Shown here piece by piece: positions 22,901 to 32,158 of a stretch of 64,000 nucleotides of DNA. Position numbers and translations under genes: made by a program. The first letter of the stretch is position 1. Every line of letters starts with the position of its first letter. A model generated the notes under the pieces. That model was not told where the DNA came from and made no database searches. It was given only the letters and a program-made list of their open reading frames with translations. Origin of the DNA: Norana najaformis (lineage: Eukaryota > Annelida > Clitellata > Crassiclitellata > Hormogastridae); the NCBI GenBank assembly GCA_964023275.1, contig OZ029927.1, forward strand, positions 9,855,720 to 9,919,719. Reading direction: 5' to 3'.

Positions 22901-25389
22901 GGGTTAAAAACTAACAAAACTAATATTATTAATAATTTCACGCATTTTACTTGCATTTTCAGTGGAAAGCTTTATGCAGTCTGCATAGTGTTCAGCCAGC
23001 TGAGCATTTGTAAGGCGACCAAGGGCAAGCGACTGACGTCTGAAAACAGAAACAATTTACATCATAAAGTTCTAGACGTACCAAACTTCTTTAACGTTTA
23101 AAATGAAATCTCAGAATTATTACCAATACCAAAAATCAATACCCACAACACAAAAAAATTTTTTTCTTTAACATTTACTTTCAAATTAAAATTGAAAAAA
23201 ATTCAGTTGTAGCCAGGGATCTCCATGAGACGAGATGTCCTGGACTAAGACTGAGATGTTCGTATAGCTGTTCGAGACGAGACCTGATGAATTAACAATC
23301 CTTATGACAACACTTTGATTAACTGATTAGCTACGCATACTCTACGTGTGGTGGTACCAATGGGCGGTATTGCAACTGTTTCAACTTCCCACAAACACGG
23401 ATTCTTGGGCCTTGCCCACAAGACCTCAGAAGGCAAGACCAAGATGAGACCCTAGACCTCCTGCCCTGATATCAAGACGAGACCCAAGACATCCAGTTCC
23501 AAGACCGAGAAGAGAGCAAGGTACGTCTCAAAATCATCTCGAGACCAAGAGGAAAACACCGAGACTACATCCCTGGCTGTTGCTTAAACTTTCACTTGCA
23601 AAATAGAGGCTCACAAAGTTTAAACTACACTACAGAAAGAAGCCTTTTAACCCCTTTACCGTGAACCCCGAGTTAACTCGTCCAGCGGGAACCCATTGTG
23701 CAGCGTGAACCCCGAGTTAACTCGTCCGCATGATATGCGTCTATTCACTCACCGTGTATCCCGAATAAACTCGTCCTAATGGCAATAGCAAAATATAATA
23801 GTGTTTCACGATTATAATAACGGGTTTCCATATTATAAATTAGGTCATACGCTGGGCGGGCCAACTAAATAAAATTATATAATTCACACTAAAAATGGCT
23901 GGTCGCAAGCGTGGTTTATCTAACGAAGAAATACATCGTTTATTAGTTGAAAGTGATGATAGTTTGCCCGATGAGAGTGACTGATGATAGCTAACTAAGT
24001 TCTAGTTCTAGTAATATTGTTGTGTGAGAAAATGATGACAGTGATGATAGCCAGAAAACCGTTCAGTAGGCCTAGGACAGCAGTTCGCCGTCTGCGTGGT
24101 CAAGAGATGAAATCGGGCCACGTCAACGCTTAGCATTTAGGCCTATAGGAACACCTAGAACGCGTGTTTCAGTTGCTGACACGACGGATCCAGTGGAAAA
24201 TTGAACTATACTGGTCCACAAAACCATTGATTGAGACTCCTTATCTTCGGAAGATAAGGAGTCTCTTGATTTGGCCTGCAACATGCCTTGGAATATATCA
24301 TACAAAGCGAATACACTAAACTGGCGCTATATAAATTAATAAGGAGCACTACATGGCTACTTTTAAAAAAAATTATTATATGTTGACTTTTATGTTTCTC
24401 AGAGCAAAGTTTAAACTACACTACAGAAAGAAGCCATGTGTGGAAAGAATTGAAAAAATTTATTTTTAAGAACCTATCAGAAACATTCCACGCTAACATG
24501 TTTGATGCGTACATACAGAACTACTGGAAATATGAAGTTTATCTGTAAGTAACATTGCAACTGGTCTGTTTGTTACTGAATAAATAACATCCAAGATCCT
24601 CGTGCTGGGATGGGCTTTTCATTTGTTGGCCAGCACTGTCCTTACGTACATCAGGTGGCTTTGTGTCCTGGTCTCAGGTCAGCCTGGTCATTTTGCCCTG
24701 CTGCCTGCGGGGATATGCAGGTGCCGATGCTGCACCACCACACATCTACATGAGCCCATCAAGCCATCTTAAATTGTGTAGTGTCTTGATGCATAAATAC
24801 AAACTCATCATCACTTCACTCTTGCAATCTCTGCACAGGTCTTCCATGCAAAACTGAAAACATTCTTCTTCTGCAGATCTTATCCAGATTCCTCTTCTTC
24901 CCCGTCTATCCTGCAGATAGAAACACCACCACCATAGCCGTCTGCCTGCTTGACTCTTGGAACTTGACCTGGAATTGAACCCTTCTTGCCTATCGATTTT
25001 GTGCTGACTGAGCACCCGTGAATAAGCTGGTTCCTGCATCTTAGCTTTCGTTGGCACTGTAGAAATCTAGAGTTTACAATTACGATGTTTGTACCTCGCA
25101 TATGGAAATAATCAGGAGTCACTTACCTCTCGGCTGGGGTGGCAGGACTTGTCCCAATGCTCTTCTGCTGTAGTTCAAGCACTCGCGTAAGCTGTCTCTC
25201 TCTTTTCTCTGCTTCATCGTCATTCATGACTGTTGGTGATAGGAACGTTCCAGGACTTTTGTTTGAACTGTTGGCTAGGGCAACATGGCGCCTCCCAAGT
25301 GGTGAGATATACTGCACAGGAGTCTTTGACAGGAGATTCATTGCACCAGCTGGAACAGGCGACATAATTTCTAGCCTTCTGGAAGGCAT
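10991..25389 (-). CDS. NCAPH: Condensin complex subunit 2 (kleisin NCAPH / Barren), 17 coding exons, complete
   Basis: NCAPH is the kleisin of condensin I. Its N-terminus binds the SMC2 neck, its C-terminal winged helix binds SMC4, and the middle recruits the HEAT subunits. Exons on the minus strand: 25389-25127, 23039-22955, 21950-21864, 20926-20800, 20207-20134, 19015-18944, 18208-18013, 17164-17076, 16407-16233, 16067-15998, 15069-14945, 14451-14219, 13704-13609, 13186-12995, 12580-12482, 11808-11647, 11071-10991. The total is 2226 nt, 741 residues, with all phases matching. Landmarks: NAQLAEHYADCIKLSTEN, AKNAFGLHLIDYI and DASAKIYAGRVDAIH in the N-terminal kleisin domain; VDPMFQKTVAAFDEGGTAG near residue 240; EYSYFRTDLRTWAGPDHLR; DENIDLDSHFKLKRAATTI; acidic runs near residues 375 and 575; and the C-terminal winged helix with VPIAFVCLLHLANEK. 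Introns 2, 11 and 16 need GC donors (see findings). An acceptor-like TTTTCAG lies just 5' of the ATG, so a 5' UTR intron is possible. Confidence 0.93.
12025..12285 (-). mobile_element. tRNA-derived SINE, family V
   Basis: Shares TGGCAGCCATTGGTATGAAG and the head complement of AGTCGAGTGGTTAGTTTG with the 5.7 kb copy. It lies in NCAPH intron 15. Confidence 0.6.
13965..14205 (+). mobile_element. tRNA-derived SINE, family C
   Basis: The head reads GCTGGTTAGCTACATCGGTT (box A-like) and GTTGCCGGTTCGCAACTTG (box B-like). The body has CCATTTAAACGGCCAGTGAA and the end is GGTCGCTATAGAAAAACATG. It stops 13 bases from the exon 12 donor of NCAPH. Confidence 0.75.
15585..15800 (+). mobile_element. Non-LTR retrotransposon C-terminal fragment
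   Basis: EARLRCYGYVRRTEEE, then CIKRIVRAEVYG and QKRWQDMIQQD, is the LRWYGHV-x-RM ... KRWxDxI end block of RTE/Jockey-like elements. It carries one stop, in NCAPH intron 10. Confidence 0.65.
16490..16690 (-). mobile_element. tRNA-derived SINE, family D
   Basis: The minus-strand head reads CAGTAGCCGATTGGTTAGAG, then GCTTGTAACGCGGAGAGTA (TGT anticodon-like arm) and TGTTCGATTCTCCCC (box B). Relatives lie at 20415-20690, 33250-33375 and 53475-53625. Confidence 0.7.
17400..17635 (-). mobile_element. tRNA-derived SINE, family V, diverged
   Basis: Shares AGTGTACTGTCAATGTACTC and GTGGAAATTTGAACCTGTGA with the 5.7 and 12.0 kb copies. Confidence 0.5.
18378..18600. repeat. Minisatellite, 24-bp unit, about nine copies
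   Basis: Unit GACAACAGCTTTCTTTACGTGG plus CT, in NCAPH intron 6. Because the unit is a multiple of three it produces a spurious repetitive open frame. Confidence 0.9.
19225..19480 (-). mobile_element. tRNA-derived SINE, family C
   Basis: The complement of GGTCGAGGCGATACAGTCGC and of CATTTAAGG-type body sequence matches the 14.0 kb copy in inverse orientation. Confidence 0.65.
19500..19730 (-). mobile_element. tRNA-derived SINE, family E
   Basis: On the minus strand the head reads GCGGTGGTGTAGTGGTATGG and CGCAGGTTCAAATCTGCCTC, with clear box A and box B. The body TTTCCCATTGCCTTCCTCAG runs to a GAT-rich tail (19511-19528). Confidence 0.7.
20415..20690 (-). mobile_element. tRNA-derived SINE, family D
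   Basis: Shares TTTATTAAGTGCCACTATCT and a TTCAAACCTG box with the 16.5 kb copy. It lies in NCAPH intron 4. Confidence 0.6.
22130..22355 (+). mobile_element. tRNA-derived SINE, family V (opposite orientation)
   Basis: AGTCTAGTGGTAAGTACAAG and GTGGGTTCAAATCCCTCTAG form the tRNA-like head. ATACCAATGGCTTCCTTTAG closes the body. Confidence 0.6.
22365..22620 (+). mobile_element. Dispersed repeat family F
   Basis: AATTGTAATTGTAATCAAGA leads into ACAGTGCCACATCAAGGTAA and AGAGGCGCTCCAGG. A second partial copy is at 46490-46600. The GTAAT simple head matches the tails seen at 44.4 and 47.5 kb. Confidence 0.55.
23214..23575. mobile_element. hAT-like MITE
   Basis: Ends CAGGGATCTCC and the complement of CAGGGATGTAG. 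The flanking octamers GTTGTAGC and GCTGTTGC match at six of eight positions, as expected for an aged 8-bp duplication. The interior is rich in GAGAC/GTCTC and has no frame. Confidence 0.6.
23647..24404 (+). mobile_element. piggyBac-like transposon relic
   Basis: TTAA (23647-23650) is followed by CCCCTTTACCGTGAACCCC and two exact copies of GTGAACCCCGAGTTAACTCG as subterminal repeats. A frame starts at 23895 with MAGRKRGLSNEEIHRLLVES, the kind of N-terminus seen in piggyBac transposases, and soon hits stops. Further on, WSRDEIGPRQRLAF recalls the next conserved piece. The catalytic core is missing. Confidence 0.6.
24233..24265. repeat. Perfect 16-bp palindrome with one-base spacer
   Basis: GAGACTCCTTATCTTC (24233-24248) and its exact complement (24250-24265), inside the piggyBac-like relic. 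Confidence 0.95.
24822..25086 (+). mobile_element. Dispersed repeat family A
   Basis: A complete copy ending AGAGTTTACAATTACGATG, 40 bases from the exon 1 donor of NCAPH. Confidence 0.75.
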
Positions 25390-25960
25390 GATTGTGATTT
25401 CTGAAAACGTAAGTCAATCTGTTGTAATGTAAAACATGTATACTGTGATATTTATGGCGACCATATCCTGCAATATAGCATTCCAGTGTTGCTCATTTTC
25501 TTTTCTTTGGCCTGAACCGGCAATAAAAAATACCCGATTGATTTTGACGATAACTCTGAGGTATAAACATGCTGTTGGTCCGATACTCTTATGTAAAAGA
25601 CCAGCCATCAATCACATCTTGCACGTTTGCAAACCGTTTCCCAGTTACCTCACACTGAGGCGGTGTTTTAAATGCTTTGTTATCAACAAATGTATGTCGC
25701 GATGCCAACTGAAAGTGAAACGCCATACTACCTTACTACCCAACAAAGAACCGTACACAATTCACCACCTATTTTTAGCCCTCTCCACTTGGCCAGCTAT
25801 TATAAAAATTCAAAATCGTGTACGGCCGCCACCGCTTTTATTTTATGTACCTAATTTATTGCTTTTATTTAATGTGATTCAAACTAAATCTGAATATAGT
25901 TCCAAAACACAAACTATATCGAATATTTAAAGTAAAGATTGCGCCAAACTACTCGTATAA
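25390..25960 (-). promoter_or_regulatory. Upstream region of NCAPH
   Basis: Repeat-poor sequence upstream of the NCAPH start. The antisense open frame of 164 codons here has no recognisable similarity and is probably chance. No specific promoter element can be named with confidence. Confidence 0.3.
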
Positions 25961-25964
25961 TCTC

Positions 25965-26240
25965 GTTGAAATCCCGCTAAATTATATAGCGCTTTGCTTT
26001 CAGTTGTAATTGAGGAAATAAAGCTTAAATTTGCACGTTTTCTATAACGATCATTTGATCTGGTAAGATCCTTCACCATCGCTGTTCGTTCCATGCCATT
26101 TAAGGTCCCCGTGTACGAACCATGCCAGCCGAAAACTCTGAAATAAGCCAAGACGGGGATACGAGTTTACGATCATCTGAAAAGTGCTTACTATGCAAAG
26201 CTGCTTCATCCCTCAGGGAATAAACTCCAACCAGAATTAC
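25965..26240 (-). mobile_element. tRNA-derived SINE, family C
   Basis: GATCCTTCACCATCGCTGTT and CCATTTAAGGTCCCCGTG are the inverse of the family C body. Confidence 0.6.
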
Positions 26241-26344
26241 GCCAATTATCTGCCTCATCCTATGAGCTCGCCACGACTTCACCCCTTGAAATCTCTCCGC
26301 AGGTATTTCATTGGAAACTGAAACACTCCTTTTCTACAAATACT

Positions 26345-26620
26345 CGTCTGGTTAGCACATTGGTTACGTACGTCAAGGCCCCGCTCTGCGTGAGGGTGCC
26401 GGCTTGACCATATATAGGCTATATTACATATGTGGCTATATAGGCTATCGCAGAGACATTAATTTCGGTCTAGCACGGTCCGTAAACGAGGTCCTTAAAT
26501 GGCGTAGCGCCCATTCAAACGGGCAGCGGTGATGAAGGATCTCACCCGATAAATTCTTAGATAAATGAGCAGGTTCGAGGTCATAGGGTCGCTATGTAAA
26601 ACCGTATACATTTGCAAATG
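26345..26620 (+). mobile_element. tRNA-derived SINE, family C
   Basis: Head CTGGTTAGCACATTGGTTAC, body CCATTCAAACGGGCAGCGGT, end GGTCGCTATGTAAAACCGTA. A partial copy of the same family is at 29555-29680. Confidence 0.7.
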
Positions 26621-27065
26621 CGGACAACTGCGGACAAGGAGGAGGGAGGGTAACTGCCCATGCGGACGTCCGCATATAAATTTGGTACATGTACACAGTT
26701 TTTAATACAACCTGTGCTTTAAAGACCAACTTCCGTCAGATGGCAGACAATCTGTACTGCATTGGTTCATCAGTTGTAATGTTCTGTTGTAGACAGCTAA
26801 AGAAACGTTTCAAGTTTCCAACCTATCTCAAGTTGCTTCTATTTAGATCTGTTAGATAGCCATATATGGTGCCACTGTGAGATTCTTTTAAACGAGTAGT
26901 TTATTAACGACGTTTTCCACGATGTTGGTCTTTTATTTTCCACGGGCTTTGGAGTGCGGTCTGCAGAGCAGGGAGGGGAGGGTAAGGGCAAATGCGGACA
27001 AGGGGGAGGGAGGGGTCAAAAGTAGGTCATTTTTTTGCGGACATCATTTATGGACGACCCCTAAA
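26620..27065. repeat. G-rich dispersed repeat with TGCGGACGTCCGCA palindrome
   Basis: GACAAGGAGGAGGGAGGGTA, then a 14-bp perfect palindrome near 26664. A second G-rich block is at 26965-27020. The unit recurs at 63610-63850. Confidence 0.6.
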
Positions 27066-27099
27066 TACAAAGAGAGAGGCAAACACAGAGACAGGCAGA

Positions 27100-27430
27100 C
27101 TGCCTGACAAAAAGTCAATACGCGTATAATGCCCGTGAACGAATGACGGAATCCGATCTAATGGGTTTCTTTAAAACCGTGCTACCACCTAGCGAATGCA
27201 AATGAAACATTTTTCAATAAGCGCGAGTCAGTTTACGAAAACGTTTAAAACAGAATTATGGTTTCACTTCCACGCGTGTTCAAAGATATAACCCCGCTTT
27301 CTTTAGTAGAAAAACTGGCGTATAAAATTGCCTAATGTAATTTTATAAGAACGAAAAGTGAAAGAGGGAATGACGTCCAAATTCACAGTTGCGTACCGAT
27401 CGACACCTCTGTTTATAAAGTACACATGCT
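27100..27430 (+). repeat. Dispersed repeat family G, copy 1
   Basis: AAAACCGTGCTACCACCTAG, GGTTTCACTTCCACGCGTGT and GATCGACACCTCTGTTTATA. Related copies: 28855-29190, 29925-30255, and inverted inside the hAT-like element at 37.4 kb. Confidence 0.7.
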
Positions 27431-27589
27431 GGTCTCAATACCTCGTACAACCAAATAAAACTTTGTATTATTATTATTATTAATAATAACAATAACAATA
27501 ATAATACCAATTATAACTATAATAACAATAATAATAAGGCCACTCATATAGCGCCGTAGCACAGCCCAGACCGAAAAAGCGCGTTGTAT

Positions 27590-28190
27590 ACGAGTTTCTG
27601 CGGTAATCTTTCACTCAAGACTGAAATCGTAATCGTAATCCCAAGATTTCTTCAGAACCCAACGAAAGCCGCGCCGGGGGGACCAGCTTATTCACAGGCG
27701 CTCAGTCAAAACAAAATCGATAGGCAAAGGGTTCGGTTCCGGGTCAAGATCCAAGAGTCAGGCAGAGAGACAGCGTGGCAGCTACGGTGGGTGATGTTTG
27801 GGGCTGGAGAGCAGAGGCAGATAAGAGGAAGAAGGGGTGTCAGGATAGGATCTGTGGAAGAGGAATGTTTTCAGTTTTGAGTGAAAGGCCGAAGCAGAAA
27901 TTGCAAGCGGTGGAGCATTGGTGAGTTTGTATGATGGGTCCGAAAACTGTCGCAGTTTTGGGGGGGGGGGGGTTTCTTTTCCAGAAATCTTATCCTGATT
28001 CTTCCCGTTCTCCTTGTCTCTCTTCTTGCTTCAATTTCAAACACCATCCACCGGAGCCGTCGGACTGCTTGACTCCTGGATCCGAACCCTTTTGCCTATC
28101 GATTTTTTTTTGACTGAGCGCCTGTGAATAAGCTGGTTCCCGCGAGTTAGGTTTCGTTGATTTCTGTAGAAATTTCGGGATAATCGTAGA
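27590..28190. mobile_element. Head-to-head pair of family A repeats joined by poly-G
   Basis: 27615-27925 is a minus copy and 27972-28185 a plus copy. Between them lies a run of 13 G (about 27958-27971). The arms could fold into a long imperfect hairpin. Confidence 0.7.
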
Positions 28191-28681
28191 GTCCTGCTTT
28201 AATGCGTCCACAGATGTCATTAAACTGTTTGAATTCATCCAAGCCTTCGGCATAATTAAGACTCCTATGACCCACACTGAACGACCCTTGGCCCTTGAGT
28301 TGCCACTGGACGAATACCAAGGTCTTGGAATGATACTGCTTGGTGACAAAGGCAAGTGACAGCGAACACTTCGACCGGCTCTTTATACGGAGTCCTCTCA
28401 GCAGCCTTGAAGCTGCAATCGTCAGCAGCCTTGAAGCTGAAATCGTTACATTACACGTTACATTACGCGCAACAGAAGCATCGGCAATGCAGGAGTTATG
28501 CATAACTCAGTAATAGAACAGTTATTTGAGATCTTCAGTTCCTGAAGTTTTATTAACTGAAAGCTGAGGCGTCGATCCGCTTTGAAGATTGGGGGACCCG
28601 ACACATGGCGAACGCGGTGACCCACAGGTGTAAGAGGCGAAGCCGCCTGAAGATGTAAGTGCCTTAATATATACCTACCTA

Positions 28682-28683
28682 GT

Positions 28684-28729
<46 letters not shown>

Positions 28730-28824
28730 CACAGACACACAGACACACAGACACACAGACACACAGACAGACACACAGACACCTACACACACACACCTAC
28801 ACACACACAAGCACGCACACACAT

Positions 28825-28860
<36 letters not shown>
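28682..28860. repeat. (ACAG)n / (AC)n microsatellite
   Basis: About 180 bases of GACAGACAGACA passing into ACACAC. Confidence 0.95.
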
Positions 28861-28863
<3 letters not shown>

Positions 28864-29190
28864 GAATGGTCTACACGTGTCTCGGATTCGTGCGAGTAAT
28901 GCCAAAAATCTTACCCAGTGGGCTTTTTTAAAACCGTGCTGCCTTCTAGAGAATGCAAACGAAACATTTTCAAAAACACTCGTCTATTTACAAAAGCGAC
29001 TGCAAATGAATTCTGGTTTTACTTGCACCTATATTCGAGGATATTTCTTAAGATGAAATTGCGTTTTTATAAATAAAAATTGGGGCATAAAATTGGCTAA
29101 AGTAATTTTATAAGAAGAGAAAGTGAAAAGGAACCCTTGCTCACTAAATGTGAGCTACGGATCGACACCTCTATTTTCAAAGTGCACGGC
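28855..29190 (+). repeat. Dispersed repeat family G, copy 2
   Basis: AAAACCGTGCTGCCTTCTAG and GGATCGACACCTCTATTTTC align with copy 1. The flanking microsatellite joins its 5' end. Confidence 0.7.
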
Positions 29191-29424
29191 AAACTCCGCC
29201 ACTGCGTACTCGGGCGGTGCCAGTCCCAACATGGATAAAGTAGGAGGGCAACGCTAATCATCTACGTTATGACACAGCGTCGTTAAACAGCAACTACACA
29301 CATATTCAATATTACATTACAGTTTTGGAAAATGTGGCGCAAATGTAACAGTAGTATGTAACATGGCTAAACCATGTACAAAGGTATTGTGGGAAAGGGT
29401 AACGTTAGGCAAAGTACGGGTCTG

Positions 29425-29680
29425 TACAACCCTTCCTGCCATCGATTTTGTTTTGACTGGGCGCCTGTAAATAAGCTGGTTTCCGCGACTTAGCTTTCGG
29501 TGGGCGCTGTACAAATTACTATACTCTAGTTTTTTACTAATATGACTACAAGGAGACCTTAAATAGCGTGGCTACCATTCAAAAGGGCAGCAATGGTGAA
29601 ACATCTCACCCGATAAATTCATTGAAAATGAGCAGGGTGGAGGCCATAAGGTCGCTATATAAAACAGTGTACATTTGTCT
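29425..29680 (+). mobile_element. Partial family A and family C repeats
   Basis: The tail half of family A (ATCGATTTTGTTTTGACTGG) is at 29425-29520. The 3' half of family C (GGTCGCTATATAAAACAGTG) ends at about 29680. Confidence 0.6.
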
Positions 29681-29924
29681 TTTTCCATTTACGGTGCGAT
29701 AAAGGCTACAGCAAAGGTAAAGTGGTCGCTTGGTGTCTTCACTTTCATTGTTATTGCTGTTACTGTTAATTTTTAACGCGATATAGTATATAAATCGAAA
29801 AAGTCTGACTACTCATATAGCTACACAGGCCTACATATACATACATACTGACATACACAGGGTATATAAATACCATGCATGCTTGCATACATACGCACAT
29901 ACAAACAATAGACACACCGATTAC

Positions 29925-30255
29925 ATTCATTCAGACAGAACGAATGTTTAGGAATGGTCAACACGTGTATAGGACTCGTGTAACAAATCGTACAATTTGA
30001 TCTACTGGGCTGTTTAAACCTGTGCTGCCGCCTAGCGAATGCAAATGAAAATCTCAACAAGCACATATCCAATCACGAAAGCGATCGCAAATGAATTATG
30101 GTTTTACTTGTACCTACTTCGAACCATTTTCATGTTTTCCCCGTTTTTATTAAGAAGAAATTGGTGCTTAAAATGGGCCAACGGAAGCTGATGAGAAGAA
30201 AAAGATAAATGTGAAAGCGTTAACTAAATGTTGGTACGGAGCGACACCTCTATTT
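29925..30255 (+). repeat. Dispersed repeat family G, copy 3
   Basis: AATGGTCAACACGTGTATAG, CTGTGCTGCCGCCTAGCGAA and GAGCGACACCTCTATTTGGA match copies 1 and 2. Confidence 0.7.
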
Positions 30256-30603
30256 GGAAAGTCAAGAGGCTGATCGATCTTTCTGGCTCAGATTTTCGTG
30301 CGACGCTATTTCACAGATTTCCGTTTTACACTACATTATACTACACAAAACACTGCTTTTGAAAAATCTGACGCACAAACAACAGTAGTATCTAATCTTA
30401 GCTAAGCCACGGGAATATTATCAGATTGTCCAACAAAACACCCTTCAATGTCCTCATCCAACAAGACAACCTTTCTCCTCATCCAAAGAGAACGGCATTT
30501 GTCCTCATCCAAAGAGAATGGCCTTGGACAGACCTGAACCAACTAATTGAAGTACAGTGCCCTGGAACTGATCATTGAATTTTCTGATATACTGGGCAGC
30601 TCT

Positions 30604-31047
30604 TCAAGGAAGCACAGACCACTCTACAGGGTTGAACAGCGGCATCAACACTTGCAGCCACTGCAGAGTTCGAGGCCCGCAGATCGAAGAACTCTTCGTA
30701 GTAGATTCGTGGTCTGTTCCGACTGACTTGGGAAGGTTCCAGAACGTAGACGTAGAGGCGAGATCTGTTTTGTCTGACTTGGGAAGGTTCCAGAACTTGA
30801 GGGAGTCATTCAACGTAGAGGCAAGATCTCTTTCGACTGATCTAGGTACATCCCAGAACTTGAGCGAATCGTGAATATACGGAACTTTGAAATATCCGAA
30901 GATATGTCTCCGAGGATTCGTCTGAACGAAGATGTAAGCCATCGTTATGAAGGCGATCATTGTCAGCAGAACAGTGAACACAGAACCAAACTTTCTAAAG
31001 TGTGGCTTCGCACCTATGACCTCGGAAGCGCCTATAGTTGCCGCCAT
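30604..31047 (-). CDS. Orphan single-pass (type II-like) membrane protein reading frame, possibly first exon of a larger gene
   Basis: I do not recognise this protein. The 147-residue frame starts at an ATG in good Kozak context (AAGATGG) at 31047. It has a short basic cytosolic-looking N-terminus (KPHFRKFG), one strong hydrophobic segment (about residues 21-41), then a polar tail. That tail contains three imperfect copies of a motif of about 20 residues with the core SLKFW-D/N-V/L-P-R/K-S followed by DLAST; the third copy is shortened. A short N-terminal anchor with a stem is typical of Golgi glycosyltransferases and sulfotransferases, but no catalytic domain follows before the stop, so a spliced continuation is possible. 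The neighbours are SINE copies. Conservation is unknown; it could be a lineage-specific gene or chance. Confidence 0.4.
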   Translation of the reverse strand: MAATIGASEVIGAKPHFRKFGSVFTVLLTMIAFITMAYIFVQTNPRRHIFGYFKVPYIHDSLKFWDVPRSVERDLASTLNDSLKFWNLPKSDKTDLASTSTFWNLPKSVGTDHESTTKSSSICGPRTLQWLQVLMPLFNPVEWSVLP

Positions 31048-31094
31048 TCTTAAGTATACACGGCTTCCACAAACCCCAGGGAATGGAAGCAAGA

Positions 31095-31300
31095 CTACTC
31101 GTAAGCTGTTGCGGGAACCAGCTTATTGCAGGTGCTTGGTGAGAAAACAAAATCGATAGGTCGCAGGCAAGGTCAGACTCGGTTCAAGGTTCCTCGGTTC
31201 AAAGGCCATGCAGGTAGACATTCATACGGCTACGGCGGATGTTGTTTGGAATTGGAGAGGCGAGAAAGGTCAGGAGAAGAGGAGGAATCCGGTCGTTTCT
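31095..31300 (-). mobile_element. Dispersed repeat family A, diverged
   Basis: GGGAACCAGCTTATTGCAGG and ACAAAATCGATAGGTCGCAG, directly upstream of the orphan membrane-protein frame. It could supply that gene's 5' flank. Confidence 0.65.
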
Positions 31301-31539
31301 ATAAGTCACGAATGTAGGGTAACGCAAAGCAAAGCGATGTAATGTAATATCAAAGCTTAGAACTTCTATAGCGCCGTAACAATGATTATCTAGGCATCAA
31401 TCGAAAAATATTAACTAAATTTTAAGTAATTCTAAACTAAATTAGACTAAGCTGTTGACTTACGTGGCTATGGATTTAAGGCTGTAGTAAAAAATTTGGT
31501 GCGCCATCAGTTGATAGATTTTGCATCGTGTGCAGAGGT

Positions 31540-31700
31540 GTGTGTCCATATCTCTATGTGTGTTTCTTTGTCTGCGTGTCTATCTCTTTGTCTCTTTCTC
31601 TGTCTTTTTCTCTGTGTTTCGTTGTCTGTGTCTCTATCTCTCTGTCTCTTTCTCTGTCTTTTTCTCTGTGTTTTCTTTCTCTATGTATCTATGGATCACC
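31540..31700. repeat. CT/GT-rich low-complexity tract
   Basis: Repeated TCTTTCTCTGTCTTTTTC units. All open frames here are low-complexity Ser/Leu/Cys artefacts. Confidence 0.9.
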
Positions 31701-32158
31701 TGATCTTGACCGTCTGTCTGCTTAACAGTCTACGTATCCTGCTATGTATCTACCTATGTCCATCTGAATATCTTTGTTCTTGGATGCCTGCATGACATCC
31801 TTTCTCACCTTCTCTCGAATTCTCTTGACATTGAAACAAAGCTTACACCTCCACGCTAGGTCATCATCGCTCTCTACTACCCCACGCCATCACCCCTTCT
31901 CACCCACCCACCACATCCACCCACCCACCCCATATACAAGCCCCCTCCCGAAACTCCCTGAGGAAATATGATTAGCATTTTGAAGTTGCAGACAATTTTC
32001 TCGCGTTACATATTCATAGTTTGCTGTCGAAAGTACACGACCCGAAACCAACGGTCGGGCATAGCAAGGCCTCGGGTCAAGAAAGTCATGATTAGGGGGC
32101 TGAACGTCTTGAAATTTCGCCCCTGGGGCGACCGATTGGGGCTAAGAATAGCCGAGAA

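Larger units (their letters stand above)
23614..24435. repeat. 31-bp perfect direct repeat flanking the piggyBac-like relic
   Basis: The same 31 bases (starting CAAAGTTTAAACTACACTAC) occur at 23614-23644 and 24405-24435. This is much longer than the 4-bp piggyBac target duplication. Confidence 0.85.

Noticed and set aside
22951..22955. GT donor GCAA|GTAAAA for NCAPH exon 2 instead of GC
   Set aside because: It would add one codon plus one base and put a stop (TAG) into exon 3. Conserved STENK-to-AKNAFG continuity needs the GC donor.
25436..25930. Plus-strand open frame of 164 codons opposite the NCAPH promoter
   Set aside because: No recognisable domain, composition typical of AT-rich non-coding sequence, and antisense to an upstream region.
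31496..31795. Cys/Leu/Ser-rich frames in three registers
   Set aside because: Low-complexity CT/GT tract. All three frames are open for the same reason.
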